Positions 9,540 through 18,639 of a stretch of 64,000 bases of DNA are shown here, piece after piece. Source of the DNA: Belnapia moabensis DSM 16746 (GTDB lineage Bacteria > Pseudomonadota > Alphaproteobacteria > Acetobacterales > Acetobacteraceae); contig NZ_JQKB01000003.1 of the NCBI RefSeq assembly GCF_000745835.1, forward strand, positions 1 through 64,000, in the 5' to 3' direction. Under the pieces are notes generated by a model, which had not been told where the DNA came from, did not search any database, and saw nothing but the letters and a program-made list of their open reading frames with translations. Each line of letters opens with the position of its first letter. Position 1 is the first letter of the stretch. Both the position numbers and the translations under genes were made by a program.

Positions 9540-10769
9540 ATGACGATCACGAGGAGAAGCCTGCTCGCAACCGGCGCCATGGCCGCGGCGGCGACATCGC
9601 TGCCGCGGCTGACGCGCGCCCAGGCGGCGAATACAATCCGTATCGGCGTGCTGAACGACATGTCCGGCACCTACAAGGACAATACTGGCCCCGGCTCCGT
9701 CGCCTGCGCGCAGCAGGCGATCGCCGAGTTCGGCCAGCAGGGCTTCAATGTCGAGCTGATCTTCGCCGATCATCAGAACAAGCCGGATGTCGGGGTGAAC
9801 TTGGCACGGCAGTGGTACGACCAGGGCATCGACATGATCCTCGACGTGCCGACCAGCTCGGTCGGCCTCGCGGTGAACAATGTCGCCCGCGAAAAGAATA
9901 AGGTGAACATCAACTGCGGCTCGGCCACCTCGGACCTGACCGGGGCGCAATGCGCACCGACCATGGTCCATTGGTCCTACGACACCTACATGCTGTCGAA
10001 ATCGACCGGCGGCGCCATGGTGAAGGCGGGTGGCGATACCTGGTTCTTCATCACTGCCGACTATGCCTTCGGCCATGCGCTGGAGCGGGATACCAGCAAT
10101 TTCGTCAAGGCCTCGGGCGGCCGCGTTCTCGGCGCGGTGCGAACGCCTTTCCCTTCTACGACGGACTTTTCTTCGTTCCTCGTCCAGGCGCAGAGTTCGC
10201 GGGCCAAGGTGATCGGCTTCGCCAATGCGGGGTCGGACACCATCAACTGCGTAAAGCAGGCGGCGGAGTTTGGCATTACCAAGCGCGGCACCAAGCTCGC
10301 CGCCATGCTGATGTTCATCACCGACGTCCATTCCATCGGGCTCGAGACGGGGCAGGGGCTGGTCTGTACCGAGAGCTTCTACTGGGACCTCAACGACCGC
10401 ACCCGCGCCTTCACCCAGCGCGTGCTGCCGAAGATGCCGAACCTCTACCCCAACCAGATCCATGCCGGCTGCTACTCGGCAACGCTGCACTACCTACGCG
10501 CGGTGCAGGCAATGGGCGTGGCGGCCGCCAAGGCCTCGGGCACCGAGGTGGTCAACCGGATGAAGGCGATGCCGACGGAGGATGATGCCTTCGGGGCAGG
10601 GTCCATCCGCGCCGATGGGCGGAAGATTTGCCCCTCCTACCTGCTTGAGGTGAAGTCCCCGGCGGAGTCGAAGCGCCCCTGGGACTACTACAAGGTCCTG
10701 CAATCCACCCCGGCCGGCGAGGCCTTCCGCCCGTTGAACGAAGGCGGCTGCCCGCTGGTGCGTAGCTGA
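9540..10769 (+). CDS. ABC transporter substrate-binding protein, tandem copy 2
   Basis: The 409-residue protein carries a Tat-like signal (TITRRSLLATGAMAAAAT, cleavage after TRAQA) and the same Peripla_BP_6 fold as its neighbours. Shared blocks include IRIGVLNDMSGTYKDNTGP, ADHQNKPDVGVNLARQWYDQG, REKNKVNINCGSATSDLTGAQC and FYWDLNDRTRAFTQRV. It is most like copy 3, with which it shares long uninterrupted stretches around the DVPTSSVGLAVNNVAREKNK segment. The start is supported by GGGAG a few bases upstream. Its position inside the liv operon implies that it feeds the same permease as the other copies, with ligand preference differing at the binding cleft. Confidence 0.9.
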   Translation: MTITRRSLLATGAMAAAATSLPRLTRAQAANTIRIGVLNDMSGTYKDNTGPGSVACAQQAIAEFGQQGFNVELIFADHQNKPDVGVNLARQWYDQGIDMILDVPTSSVGLAVNNVAREKNKVNINCGSATSDLTGAQCAPTMVHWSYDTYMLSKSTGGAMVKAGGDTWFFITADYAFGHALERDTSNFVKASGGRVLGAVRTPFPSTTDFSSFLVQAQSSRAKVIGFANAGSDTINCVKQAAEFGITKRGTKLAAMLMFITDVHSIGLETGQGLVCTESFYWDLNDRTRAFTQRVLPKMPNLYPNQIHAGCYSATLHYLRAVQAMGVAAAKASGTEVVNRMKAMPTEDDAFGAGSIRADGRKICPSYLLEVKSPAESKRPWDYYKVLQSTPAGEAFRPLNEGGCPLVRS

Positions 10770-10789
10770 CAAGGAAGCGAGAGAAAGCG

Positions 10790-12019
10790 ATGACCCCGAC
10801 CCGCCGCAGCCTGCTGACCGCCACGGTCGGCGCCACGCTGATGCCCGCCCTGCCGCGCCTCGGCCGGGCGCAAGCCGCCAACACCATCCGCATCGGCGTA
10901 CTGAACGACCAGTCGGGCGTCTACCGCGACATCTCCGGCCCCTACGGCATCGAATGCACGAAGCAGGCGGTGCAGGAATTCGGCGACAAGGGCTTCGCCG
11001 TCGAGGTCATCTCCGCCGACCACCAGAACAAGCCCGATGTCGGCGCCAATATCGCACGGCAATGGTACGACCAGGGCGTCGACCTCATCATCGACGTGCC
11101 GACCTCCTCGGTCGGGCTCGCGGTCAACAACGTCGCCCGCGAGAAGAACAAGGCCTATATCAACACCGGCTCGGCGACCTCCGACCTCACCGGTGCCCAG
11201 TGCAGCCCGAACACGGTGCACTGGATGTATGACACCTACATGCTGGCGAAGTCCACCGGCGGCGCCATGGTGAAGGCGGGCGGCGACAGTTGGTTCTTCA
11301 TCACCGCCGACTACGCCTTCGGCCACGCGCTGGAGCGGGACACGACGACCTTCATCAGGGCCGCGGGCGGCAAGGTAAACGGCAGCGTCAAGTATCCTTT
11401 CCCGGCGACCTCGGACTTCTCCTCCTTCCTGCTGCAGGCACAGGCCTCGCGCGCCAAGGTCATCGGCTTCGCCAATGCCGGCGCGGACACCATCAACAGC
11501 ATCAAGCAGGCGGCCGAGTTCGGCATCACCCGCGGCGGGGTGAAGCTGGCGGCGCTGCTGATGTTCCTTCCCGATGTCCATGCGATCGGCCTCCGCACCG
11601 CACAGGGGCTGGTGCTGACCGAGAGCTTCTACTGGGACCTCAACGACCGCACCCGCGCGGTGTCGGAGCGGCTGCGGCCGCGGCTGAAGGATGTGAAGCC
11701 CAACATGGCCTCCATCGCCAACTACTCCTGCACGCTGCACTACCTGAAGGCGGTGGCCGACATGGGCGTCGCCGCGTCCAAGGCCTCGGGCGTCGATGTC
11801 GTCAACCGCATGAAGGCGATGCCCTGCGACGACGATGCCTTCGGCCCGGGCAGCATCCGCGCGGATGGGCGGAAGCTCTGCCCCTCCTACCTGTTCGAGG
11901 TGAAGTCGCCCGCCGAGAGCAAGGCGCCGTGGGACTACTACAAGCTGCTCCAGACCACCCCGGCCGAGGAAGCCTTCCGCCCGATTAACGAGGGTGGTTG
12001 CTCCCTCGTGCGGAGCTGA
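10790..12019 (+). CDS. ABC transporter substrate-binding protein, tandem copy 3
   Basis: The 409-residue paralogue has a Tat-like signal (TPTRRSLLTATVGATLM, ending GRAQA). It has the family blocks IRIGVLNDQSGVYRDISGP (identical to copy 1 in its second half), ADHQNKPDVGANIARQWYDQG and TGAQCSPNTVHWMYDTYMLAKS, and ends GGCSLVRS. It mixes features of copy 1 (N-terminal block) and copy 2 (middle and C-terminal blocks), which fits duplication followed by gene conversion. AAGGAAGCGAGAG precedes the ATG. Its stop is only five bases from the start of copy 4. Confidence 0.9.
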   Translation: MTPTRRSLLTATVGATLMPALPRLGRAQAANTIRIGVLNDQSGVYRDISGPYGIECTKQAVQEFGDKGFAVEVISADHQNKPDVGANIARQWYDQGVDLIIDVPTSSVGLAVNNVAREKNKAYINTGSATSDLTGAQCSPNTVHWMYDTYMLAKSTGGAMVKAGGDSWFFITADYAFGHALERDTTTFIRAAGGKVNGSVKYPFPATSDFSSFLLQAQASRAKVIGFANAGADTINSIKQAAEFGITRGGVKLAALLMFLPDVHAIGLRTAQGLVLTESFYWDLNDRTRAVSERLRPRLKDVKPNMASIANYSCTLHYLKAVADMGVAASKASGVDVVNRMKAMPCDDDAFGPGSIRADGRKLCPSYLFEVKSPAESKAPWDYYKLLQTTPAEEAFRPINEGGCSLVRS

Positions 12020-12024
12020 AGGCG

Positions 12025-13248
12025 ATGCCGCTGCACCGCCGCGACGTGTTGCTGGCCGGCAGCGGCCTCGCCTTGGCCGGCGGCCGGGCGAGGGCGCAGG
12101 GAGGGGCCTTGCGCCTCGGTGTCCTCACCGACATGTCCGGCCCCTATCGCGACCTGACGGGGCCGGGCAGCTTCGCCGGCGCCCGGCAGGCGGCGGAGGA
12201 GTTCTCCGCCGCGACCGGCATGGCGGTCGAGGTGATCGTCGGCGACCATCAAAACAAGCCGGATGTCGGCGCCAATATCGCCCGGCAATGGTTCGACCGC
12301 GAGGGCGTCGAGGCCATCATCGATCTGCCGAACAGCGCCGTGGCGCTGGCTGTCTCCGGCATCGCGCGGGAGAAGAACAAGGTGGTGCTCGGCTCCGGCG
12401 TGGGCTCCACCGTCTTCACCGGCGCGCAATGCAGCCCGAACAGCATCCAGTTCACCTACGACACCTACATGCTGGCCAAGGGCACCGGCGATGCGCTGGT
12501 GAAGCAGGGCGCCGATAGCTGGTTCTTCATCACCGCCGACTATGCCTTCGGCCATGCGCTGCAGGCCGATATCTCGCGCTTCGTCGAGGCGGCGGGCGGC
12601 AAGGTGCTGGGCGCCGCGCGCTACCCTTTCCCGGCGACGACGGATTTCTCCTCCTTCCTGCTCCAGGCGCAGAGCTCGCGCGCCAAGGTCATCGGCCTCG
12701 CCAATGCCGGGGCGGACCTCATCAACTGCATCAAGCAGGCGCGGGAATTCGGCCTGCTGCGGAGCGGAGTGAAGCTCGCCTGCCTGCTGATGACGGTCGT
12801 CGACAGCATCGCCCTCGGCCTGCCCGAGGCGCAGGGGCTGCTGATGACCGAGAGCTTCTATTGGGACCTCAACGACCGCACCCGCGCCTTCGCCGAGCGG
12901 GTGAAGGGCAAGCGGCAGGGCGCCGTGGTCCATGCCTCCTGCGCCGGCTGCTACGGCGTGACGCTGCACTATTTGAAGGCCGTGAAGGATCTCGGCATCG
13001 AGCGCGCCCGCGCCTCGGGCCTCGAGGTCGTCAACCGCATGAAGGCGATGCCGACCGATGACGATGCCTTCGGGCCGGGGCGCATCCGCGAGGATGGACG
13101 CAAGCTGACGCCCGGTTATCTTTTCCAGGTGAAGTCCCCGGCCGAGAGCCGTGGCCCCTTCGACGTGCATAAACTGGTTGCCACCACCCCGGCCGAGGAG
13201 GCCGCCCGCCCGCTCGCCGAAGGCGGCTGCCCCTTCGTTCGAACTTAA
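12025..13248 (+). CDS. ABC transporter substrate-binding protein, tandem copy 4
   Basis: The 407-residue protein starts at an ATG five bases after the stop of copy 3, giving a short Tat-like signal (PLHRRDVLLAGSGLALAGGRARAQG). The reading frame is open a little further upstream, but that part lies inside copy 3. It is the most divergent of the four (GSGVGSTVFTGAQCSPNSIQF; LLMTVVDSIALGLPEAQG), yet keeps DHQNKPDVGANIARQW, FYWDLNDRTRAF and the conserved ending GGCPFVRT. It is followed after 15 bases by livH. Divergence from the other copies suggests a distinct ligand range served by the same translocator. Confidence 0.9.
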   Translation: MPLHRRDVLLAGSGLALAGGRARAQGGALRLGVLTDMSGPYRDLTGPGSFAGARQAAEEFSAATGMAVEVIVGDHQNKPDVGANIARQWFDREGVEAIIDLPNSAVALAVSGIAREKNKVVLGSGVGSTVFTGAQCSPNSIQFTYDTYMLAKGTGDALVKQGADSWFFITADYAFGHALQADISRFVEAAGGKVLGAARYPFPATTDFSSFLLQAQSSRAKVIGLANAGADLINCIKQAREFGLLRSGVKLACLLMTVVDSIALGLPEAQGLLMTESFYWDLNDRTRAFAERVKGKRQGAVVHASCAGCYGVTLHYLKAVKDLGIERARASGLEVVNRMKAMPTDDDAFGPGRIREDGRKLTPGYLFQVKSPAESRGPFDVHKLVATTPAEEAARPLAEGGCPFVRT

Positions 13249-13263
13249 GGACTCCCACGCCGC

Positions 13264-14148
13264 ATGGAAGACATCTTCGGCATCCCCGCACCGCTGCTCT
13301 TCGGGCAGCTGCTGCTCGGCCTCATCAACGGCGCCTTCTATGCGATGATGTCGCTGGGGCTGGCGGTGATATTCGGGCTGCTCAACATCATTAATTTCAC
13401 CCATGGCGCGCAGTTCATGATGGGCGCCTTCGCGGCCTGGATGCTGCTCGAATGGGCCGGGCTGAACTACTGGTGGGCGCTCCTGCTGGTGCCCATCATC
13501 GTCGGCTTCACCGGCGTGGTGCTGGAGCGGCTGATGATCAGCCGGCTCTACAAGCTCGACCACCTCTACGGGCTGCTGCTGACCTTCGGCCTCGGCCTTA
13601 TCATCGAGGGCGTGTTCCGCAACCAGTTCGGCTCCTCCGGCCTGCCCTACCGCATCCCGCCCGAGCTTCAGGGTGCCTGGGACCTCGGCTTCATGTTCCT
13701 GCCGATCTATCGCGGCTGGGTGGTGATCGCGGCCCTCATCCTCTGCCTCGCCACCTGGCTGCTGATCGAGAAGACGCGGCTCGGCGCCTATCTCCGCGCG
13801 GCGACGGAGAATGCGCCGCTGGTCCAGGCCTTCGGCGTCAACGTCCCCCGCATGGTGACGCTGACCTACGGCTTCGGCGTGGCGCTCGCCGCCATCGGCG
13901 GGGTGCTGGCGGCGCCGATCTATTCGGTGAACCCGCAGATGGGCACCAACCTCATCATCGTCGTCTTCGCCGTGGTGGTGATCGGCGGGATGGGCTCCAT
14001 CCTGGGGTCCATCATCACCGGCTTCGGCCTCGGAATCGTCGAGGGGCTGACCAAGGTCTTCTACCCGGAGGCCTCGGCAACCGTCATCTTCGTCATCATG
14101 GCGATCGTGCTGCTGGCACGGCCCGCCGGCCTGTTCGGGAGGGCCTGA
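13264..14148 (+). CDS. livH: Branched-chain amino acid-type ABC permease LivH
   Basis: The 294-residue membrane protein belongs to the LivH/BPD_transp_2 family with about eight hydrophobic segments. Typical blocks are the N-terminal LINGAFYAMMSLGLAVIFGLLNIINFTHG, the LLTFGLGLIIEGVFR segment and the C-terminal VVIGGMGSILGSIITGFGLG loop that contacts the ATPases. It forms the channel with LivM. It sits directly after the fourth binding protein, and its stop is one base from the livM start, so expression is coupled. Confidence 0.93.
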   Translation: MEDIFGIPAPLLFGQLLLGLINGAFYAMMSLGLAVIFGLLNIINFTHGAQFMMGAFAAWMLLEWAGLNYWWALLLVPIIVGFTGVVLERLMISRLYKLDHLYGLLLTFGLGLIIEGVFRNQFGSSGLPYRIPPELQGAWDLGFMFLPIYRGWVVIAALILCLATWLLIEKTRLGAYLRAATENAPLVQAFGVNVPRMVTLTYGFGVALAAIGGVLAAPIYSVNPQMGTNLIIVVFAVVVIGGMGSILGSIITGFGLGIVEGLTKVFYPEASATVIFVIMAIVLLARPAGLFGRA

Positions 14149-14149
14149 C

Positions 14150-15145
14150 ATGGCCGATTCCACCGCCATCACCGCCAATTCGATCCCGGCCCCCGCGGCC
14201 GAGGATCACGGCATCTGGGGCTTCTCACGGGCGCAGTTTGGGGCGCTCGGGGTGATGCTGGCCGTGCTCGCCATCGGGCCCTTCCTGCTCTACCCCGTCT
14301 TCCTGATGAAGCTGCTCTGCTTCGCCCTCTTCGCCTGCGCCTTCAACCTGCTGATCGGCTATGTCGGGCTGCTCTCCTTCGGCCACGCCGCCTATTTCGG
14401 CATGGGCGGGTATCTCGCCGGCCATGCGGCGAAGGTCTGGGGGCTGACGCCGGAGCTCGCCATCATCACCGGCGGCGCGACGGCGGCGCTGCTCGGCGCC
14501 GTCGCGGGCTGGGTGGCGATCCGCCGCCAGGGCATCTACTTCGCCATGATCACCCTGGCGCTGGCGCAGATGATCTACTTCCTCTGCGTGCAGCTGCCCT
14601 TCACCGGGGGCGAGGACGGCATCCAGGCCATCCCGCGCGGCAGCCTGTTCGGCGTCGTCCCGCTCGACCGGGACCTGACGCTCTACTGGGTGGTCGCCGG
14701 CATCTTCCTGCTCGGCTTCCTGATGATCCACCGCATCATCCACTCGCCCTACGGGATGGTGCTGAAGTCGATCCGCGAGAACGAGCCGCGGGCGATCTCG
14801 CTCGGCTACCGGACGGACGACTACAAGCTGCTCGCCTTCATCCTCTCCGCCGGGCTCGCCGGCGTGGCGGGGGCGACCAAGTCGATCGTCTTCGGCATCG
14901 CCACGCTGACCGACGTGCACTGGTCGATGTCGGGCGAGGTGGTGCTGATGACGCTGGTGGGCGGCCTCGGCACGGTCTTCGGCCCGGTCGTAGGCGCGGC
15001 GGTGATCGTGACGATGCAGAACTACCTGGCCGAGCTCGGCGCCTGGGTGACGGTGATCCAGGGCGTGATCTTCGTCATCTGCGTTCTGGCCTTCCGCCGC
15101 GGCATCGTCGGCGAGATCGGCAACTGGCTGAAGGTGAAGCTGTAA
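14150..15145 (+). CDS. livM: Branched-chain amino acid-type ABC permease LivM
   Basis: The 331-residue protein is the second membrane subunit, with an N-terminal cytoplasmic leader, about nine hydrophobic helices and the LivM blocks FNLLIGYVGLLSFGHAAYFGMGGY, SPYGMVLKSIRENEPRAISLGY and VVLMTLVGGLGTVFGPVVGA. It closes the eight-gene operon and is followed by a strong GC hairpin that can end transcription. The substrate is set by the binding proteins upstream and is unknown. Confidence 0.93.
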   Translation: MADSTAITANSIPAPAAEDHGIWGFSRAQFGALGVMLAVLAIGPFLLYPVFLMKLLCFALFACAFNLLIGYVGLLSFGHAAYFGMGGYLAGHAAKVWGLTPELAIITGGATAALLGAVAGWVAIRRQGIYFAMITLALAQMIYFLCVQLPFTGGEDGIQAIPRGSLFGVVPLDRDLTLYWVVAGIFLLGFLMIHRIIHSPYGMVLKSIRENEPRAISLGYRTDDYKLLAFILSAGLAGVAGATKSIVFGIATLTDVHWSMSGEVVLMTLVGGLGTVFGPVVGAAVIVTMQNYLAELGAWVTVIQGVIFVICVLAFRRGIVGEIGNWLKVKL

Positions 15146-15151
15146 GGCGGG

Positions 15152-15173
15152 AAGGGGCCATGCGGCCCCTCCT
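15152..15173. terminator. Hairpin terminator between livM and DUF3297
   Basis: GGGGCC (15154-15159) and GGCCCC (15164-15169) are separated by ATGC, with AA/TCCTT around them, in the 30-base gap between two convergent genes. The stem could end transcription from both sides; a T-tract is short. Confidence 0.5.
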
Positions 15174-15175
15174 TC

Positions 15176-15415
15176 TCAGCCTTCCTTGAGATAGGGCTCG
15201 ACCGTACCCTTCAGCTTGATGGTCATCGGGTTGCCCTTGCGGTCGAGCGTCTTGCCGACCGCGACCCGAACCCAGCCCTCGCTGACGCAGTATTCCTCCA
15301 CATTGGTCTTCTCCGCCCCGTTGAAGCGGATGCCGATGCCGCGGGAGAGCAGCTCGGCATCATGGAAGGGGCTGCGGGGGTCGGTCGCCAGGCGGTCCGG
15401 CAGTGTTTCGGTCAT
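15176..15415 (-). CDS. DUF3297 family protein
   Basis: The 79-residue product reads TETLPDRLATDPRSPFHDAELL, then a GIGIRFNGAEKTNVEEYCV block and an ending GNPMTIKLKGTVEPYLKEG. This is the compact pattern of the DUF3297 family, widespread in proteobacteria and of unknown function. The inner ATG is chosen because GAAGGA lies six bases upstream and it gives the family length; an ATG nine codons earlier has no clear ribosome site. There is no signal peptide or membrane segment. The gene is convergent with livM and follows the cysteine dioxygenase-like gene on the same strand. Confidence 0.85.
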   Translation of the reverse strand: MTETLPDRLATDPRSPFHDAELLSRGIGIRFNGAEKTNVEEYCVSEGWVRVAVGKTLDRKGNPMTIKLKGTVEPYLKEG

Positions 15416-15482
15416 GGCCTGTCCTTCGGGCAGTTCGGTCATGCCGGGGTGATACCCAGAGGCGGGCGCCGCGCCAACCGCC

Positions 15483-16070
15483 TCAAGCGGCCAGCTCGCG
15501 GCTACGGTCCCAGAGATTTGGCACCGCCCTGTTGTGGTAGCCGGAGGTGAAGGGCCGCGCCGCGCCCGTCGTCGGGTCGAATACGCTGCGCGGGATCGCG
15601 CCGATATTGCCGCCATAGCAATGGATGCTGATGCTCACGCGGTCGGCGAAGGCGTTCTCCACCACATGGATGTCGTAAGTATCGGCCGAGACGGCCACCA
15701 CCTCGCCCGGCCGCAGCCGGTCCACCTGGCCGGGGCGCATGGGGGCGCCGGGTCGCATCTCGGTCGAGACCTCCTCGCCGCGCAGCATGCCGACCAAGCC
15801 CCAAACGGTGTGGTTGTGGACAGGCGTCCGCTGGCCCGGCCCCCAGACGAAGCTGACGACGCAGAAACGCTCGGCCGGGTCGCAATGCAGCAGGTACTGC
15901 CGGTAGGTCGGGCCGGCCTCGGCCATCTCGGCCGGCAGCCAGTCATCCTGGGCGACGAGGCCGCGCAGCAGGTCGGCACCCTCGTCCAGCCATCTGCGCT
16001 CGTCGGTACCGGTATCGGCCAGCCGCGTCATGGCCTGGATGAAGCTCCGCAGCCTGATCAGTCCTGACAT
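15483..16070 (-). CDS. Cysteine dioxygenase-like thiol dioxygenase (cupin)
   Basis: The 195-residue protein has a single cupin barrel with the iron triad H85 and H87 in [11 protein letters not shown] and H135 in [10 protein letters not shown], plus a tyrosine in the HCYGGN strand. This fits the cysteine dioxygenase family, which oxidises a small thiol (cysteine, 3-mercaptopropionate or a relative) to its sulfinate with oxygen. Which thiol is used is not clear from the sequence. It lies upstream of DUF3297 on the same strand and is divergent from a second cupin gene about 100 bases away. Confidence 0.8.
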   Translation of the reverse strand: MSGLIRLRSFIQAMTRLADTGTDERRWLDEGADLLRGLVAQDDWLPAEMAEAGPTYRQYLLHCDPAERFCVVSFVWGPGQRTPVHNHTVWGLVGMLRGEEVSTEMRPGAPMRPGQVDRLRPGEVVAVSADTYDIHVVENAFADRVSISIHCYGGNIGAIPRSVFDPTTGAARPFTSGYHNRAVPNLWDRSRELAA

Positions 16071-16170
16071 GTCAGTCCCTCCCTCAGGCGTGGAAGCTTA
16101 TCCCGGCTTCGGCGCATTGGAACGGGTTTCCGTGACGATGCGTTTTCAGGGCAGCGAGGAGGAGGTGCCG

Positions 16171-16650
16171 ATGAGCCCGGAATTGCTGGTCTTCGCCGAT
16201 GACGGGACCATCCCCAACAATCCGCGCCTGCCCGTGCTGCTGTACCGCGGCGCCGTCCCACCCGGCGAGCCGGAGGCGGTGGAGGCGCTCTTTACCCGGA
16301 ATGGCTGGCCGCCGGCTTGGCGCAATGGCATCTACCCCTACCACCACTACCATCCGAATGCGCATGAGGCGCTGGCGATCGCCCGCGGTCGGGTACGGGT
16401 GATGCTGGGCGGGGAGGGCGGCCAGGCGCTCGATCTCGGGGCGGCTGATGTGGTGGTGCTGCCGGCCGGCACAGGGCACCGCAATCTCGGCGCGAGCGCC
16501 GACCTGCTGGTGGTCGGGGCCTATCCGCCGGGGGAGGCGCCCGAAGAGTATCGCGGCCGACCGGGCGAGCATGAGCGGGCGATCGCCACCATCCCCGCCG
16601 TGGAAGATCCGCCGGGCGAGCCGGTCACTGGCGGCCCCTGGCCGCTGTGA
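16171..16650 (+). CDS. Cupin-domain protein (YjlB-like)
   Basis: The 159-residue protein is a single cupin: [20 protein letters not shown] at the start, the metal-binding [25 protein letters not shown] block, and [18 protein letters not shown] with the second histidine motif. The start is set at the ATG preceded by a strong GGAGGAGG; the longer open frame upstream overlaps the divergent promoter region. It resembles the B. subtilis YjlB type, whose function is not established. A short gap leads to the nitroreductase gene on the same strand. Confidence 0.75.
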   Translation: MSPELLVFADDGTIPNNPRLPVLLYRGAVPPGEPEAVEALFTRNGWPPAWRNGIYPYHHYHPNAHEALAIARGRVRVMLGGEGGQALDLGAADVVVLPAGTGHRNLGASADLLVVGAYPPGEAPEEYRGRPGEHERAIATIPAVEDPPGEPVTGGPWPL

Positions 16651-16691
16651 GCGCGCCATGACAGGCTTGCCTCTGCTGGAGGAGCCTGCCC

Positions 16692-17327
16692 ATGACCGAA
16701 CTCTTCGAGATCCTGCACAGCACCCGCGCCATGCGCCGGCTGAGGCCGAACCCGGTGCCGGATGCGCTGATCGCCAAGATCCTCCGTGCCGGCGCCTCGG
16801 CGGCGAATGGCGGCAACATCCAGCGCTGGCGCTTCCTTGTGGTGAAGGACTTGGAGATCAAGAAGGCGGTGCAGGTCTGGTACAAGCGCGCCTATGACGA
16901 GGTGATCGCGCCGCGCTACAGCAGCATCGCGCCGCCGCCCGGGACCACGGCCGAGCGCTATGCCCGGCAGCATGCCGCCGTCGAGTATCTGACCGATCAT
17001 TTCCACGAGGCGCCGGTTTGGATCGTCGCCTGCCTCGCGGAGGAGAAGCCGACCCGCTGGTCCGGCGCCTCGATCTATCCGGCGGTGCAGAACATGCTGC
17101 TGGCGGCGCGGGAGCTTGGGCTCGGTGCGACCCTGACGACGAGGCACCTGCTTTACGAGAAGGAGGCGGAGGCGGCGCTCGGCCTGCCGCCCGGCGTGCA
17201 TTCCTATGCGATCCTGCCCATCGGCTATCCGATGGGCCGCTTCGGGCCGGTCGGGCGCGGCCCGCTCCGGGACATCACCTTCCTCGACCGCTGGGGCGAG
17301 AATTGGGATATCCCGGAGGAAGGGTGA
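16692..17327 (+). CDS. Nitroreductase family FMN oxidoreductase
   Basis: The 211-residue protein has the nitroreductase start FEILHSTRAMRRLRPNPVP, the FMN-contact ASAANGGNIQRWRFLVV and the later SIYPAVQNMLLAARELGLGATLTT block. Enzymes of this fold use FMN and NAD(P)H to reduce nitro compounds, quinones or other acceptors, or act as dehydrogenases. The substrate is unknown. GAGGAG precedes the ATG. Its 3' end faces that of the alcohol dehydrogenase gene with a gap of only seven bases. Confidence 0.88.
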   Translation: MTELFEILHSTRAMRRLRPNPVPDALIAKILRAGASAANGGNIQRWRFLVVKDLEIKKAVQVWYKRAYDEVIAPRYSSIAPPPGTTAERYARQHAAVEYLTDHFHEAPVWIVACLAEEKPTRWSGASIYPAVQNMLLAARELGLGATLTTRHLLYEKEAEAALGLPPGVHSYAILPIGYPMGRFGPVGRGPLRDITFLDRWGENWDIPEEG

Positions 17328-17334
17328 GGTTGCC

Positions 17335-18396
17335 TTACCCGGCGACGAGCACCACGCGGCCGGTGATCTTGCCCTCCTTCAGACGGTGCAGCACGGCGTC
17401 GGCATTGCGCTGCGGCTGGTTCTCGACCGGGATCGGTGGGATCTGGCCCTTCTTGGCGATGTCGATGAGCGCCCGCAACTCCTTGACGTTGCCGACATAG
17501 CTGCCCTGGACGGTCAGCGCCTTGATCGGCATGAGCGGCAGCGGGATGTTCATCTCGCCGCCGAACAGCCCGACCTGCACCAGCTTGCCGCCCTTGCGCA
17601 GCGCGTCGAAGGCGAAGCGCGCGGTCTGGGTGCCGTTCACCAGGTCGACGACGCCGGCCACCGGCCCGCCGCAGGCCTCGATGATGCGCTGCGTCGTGTC
17701 CTCGCCCGAGGCGAGCACCGTGTCGCTCGCGCCCTGCTTCTTGGCGGCGGCCAGCTTGTCCTCAGCGACGTCGACCACGCAGATGCGGCGATGGCCGAGC
17801 GCCTTCAGGATGGCGATGGCGTTCAGCCCGAGCCCGCCGGCGCCGACCAGCACCACCGGCTCGTCAGGCTCCAGCGGCATCAGCTTGTTGACTGCCGAAT
17901 AGACGGTGACGCCGGAGCAGGCATAGGTCGCGGCGAGCGAGGGGTCGACGCCCTCGATGTCGATCAGGTGCTTCACGTGTGTCGCCAGGACATGCGTCGC
18001 ATAGCCGCCATTCTGATAGACGCCGAGGCTGCGCCCGTTGAGGCACATATTCTCCTCGTCGCGCTGGCAGATGGCGCATTTGCCGCAGCCGACCCAGGGG
18101 TAGACGACGCGGATGTCGCCGACCTTGCTGCCCTGGCCCTCGGCCTCCGGCCCGAGCTTCACGACGCGCCCGACGATCTCATGGCCCATGGCGAGCGGCA
18201 GCTTCACGCCGCGATCGGTTAGCCGCATCTTGCCGCGGCTGCCGAGGTCGTATTCGCCCTCCCAGATATGCAGGTCGGAATGGCAGACGCCGGCATGCGT
18301 CACCTCGAGCAGCACCTCGGCGCCCTTGGGCTCGGGCGTCGGCATCTCGATTTCCTGCAACGGTTGTCCCGTCTCGACCACGGCCCAGGCGCGCAT
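17335..18396 (-). CDS. Zinc-dependent alcohol dehydrogenase
   Basis: The 353-residue medium-chain dehydrogenase has the catalytic zinc ligands in GVCHSDLHIWEGEYD and GHEIVG, the structural four-cysteine zinc lobe CGKCAICQRDEENMC and the NAD(H) Rossmann motif VVLVGAGGLGLNAIA. Such enzymes interconvert alcohols with aldehydes or ketones. The ATG is preferred over an upstream GTG five codons earlier because GGGAGAG sits at the right distance. It stands alone on the minus strand, with a repeat-bearing gap upstream. Confidence 0.9.
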   Translation of the reverse strand: MRAWAVVETGQPLQEIEMPTPEPKGAEVLLEVTHAGVCHSDLHIWEGEYDLGSRGKMRLTDRGVKLPLAMGHEIVGRVVKLGPEAEGQGSKVGDIRVVYPWVGCGKCAICQRDEENMCLNGRSLGVYQNGGYATHVLATHVKHLIDIEGVDPSLAATYACSGVTVYSAVNKLMPLEPDEPVVLVGAGGLGLNAIAILKALGHRRICVVDVAEDKLAAAKKQGASDTVLASGEDTTQRIIEACGGPVAGVVDLVNGTQTARFAFDALRKGGKLVQVGLFGGEMNIPLPLMPIKALTVQGSYVGNVKELRALIDIAKKGQIPPIPVENQPQRNADAVLHRLKEGKITGRVVLVAG

Positions 18397-18523
18397 CGCG
18401 TTCTCTCCCACTTGATAAACCGATGGGACCGCGCCGCGCGGCCGCGGTCAAGCGGGGCGAGAGCAAACCCCGGACGGCCGGGCTCACCCGGGCGGGGTGA
18501 TTGGGCCGTCCGAACAACAGGCT

Positions 18524-18563
18524 GGAGCGGCTTCCGCGAGCATGATCGAGCGGAGACCGCTCC
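18524..18563. repeat. Intergenic imperfect palindrome (REP-like)
   Basis: GGAGCGGCTTCCGC (18524-18537) pairs with GCGGAGACCGCTCC (18550-18563), 12 of 14 positions, around a 12-base centre. It lies in the 243-base gap between the alcohol dehydrogenase start and the TctC stop. That gap otherwise shows no coding potential. The shape is that of a REP-type extragenic palindrome. Confidence 0.4.
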
Positions 18564-18639
18564 GGTTGGCGGCGATCCCACGCTCTTTCACGACCCGGCC
18601 TATTTGGTGACCTAGGGTGGAGGAGCGAGCGGCGCCGCA

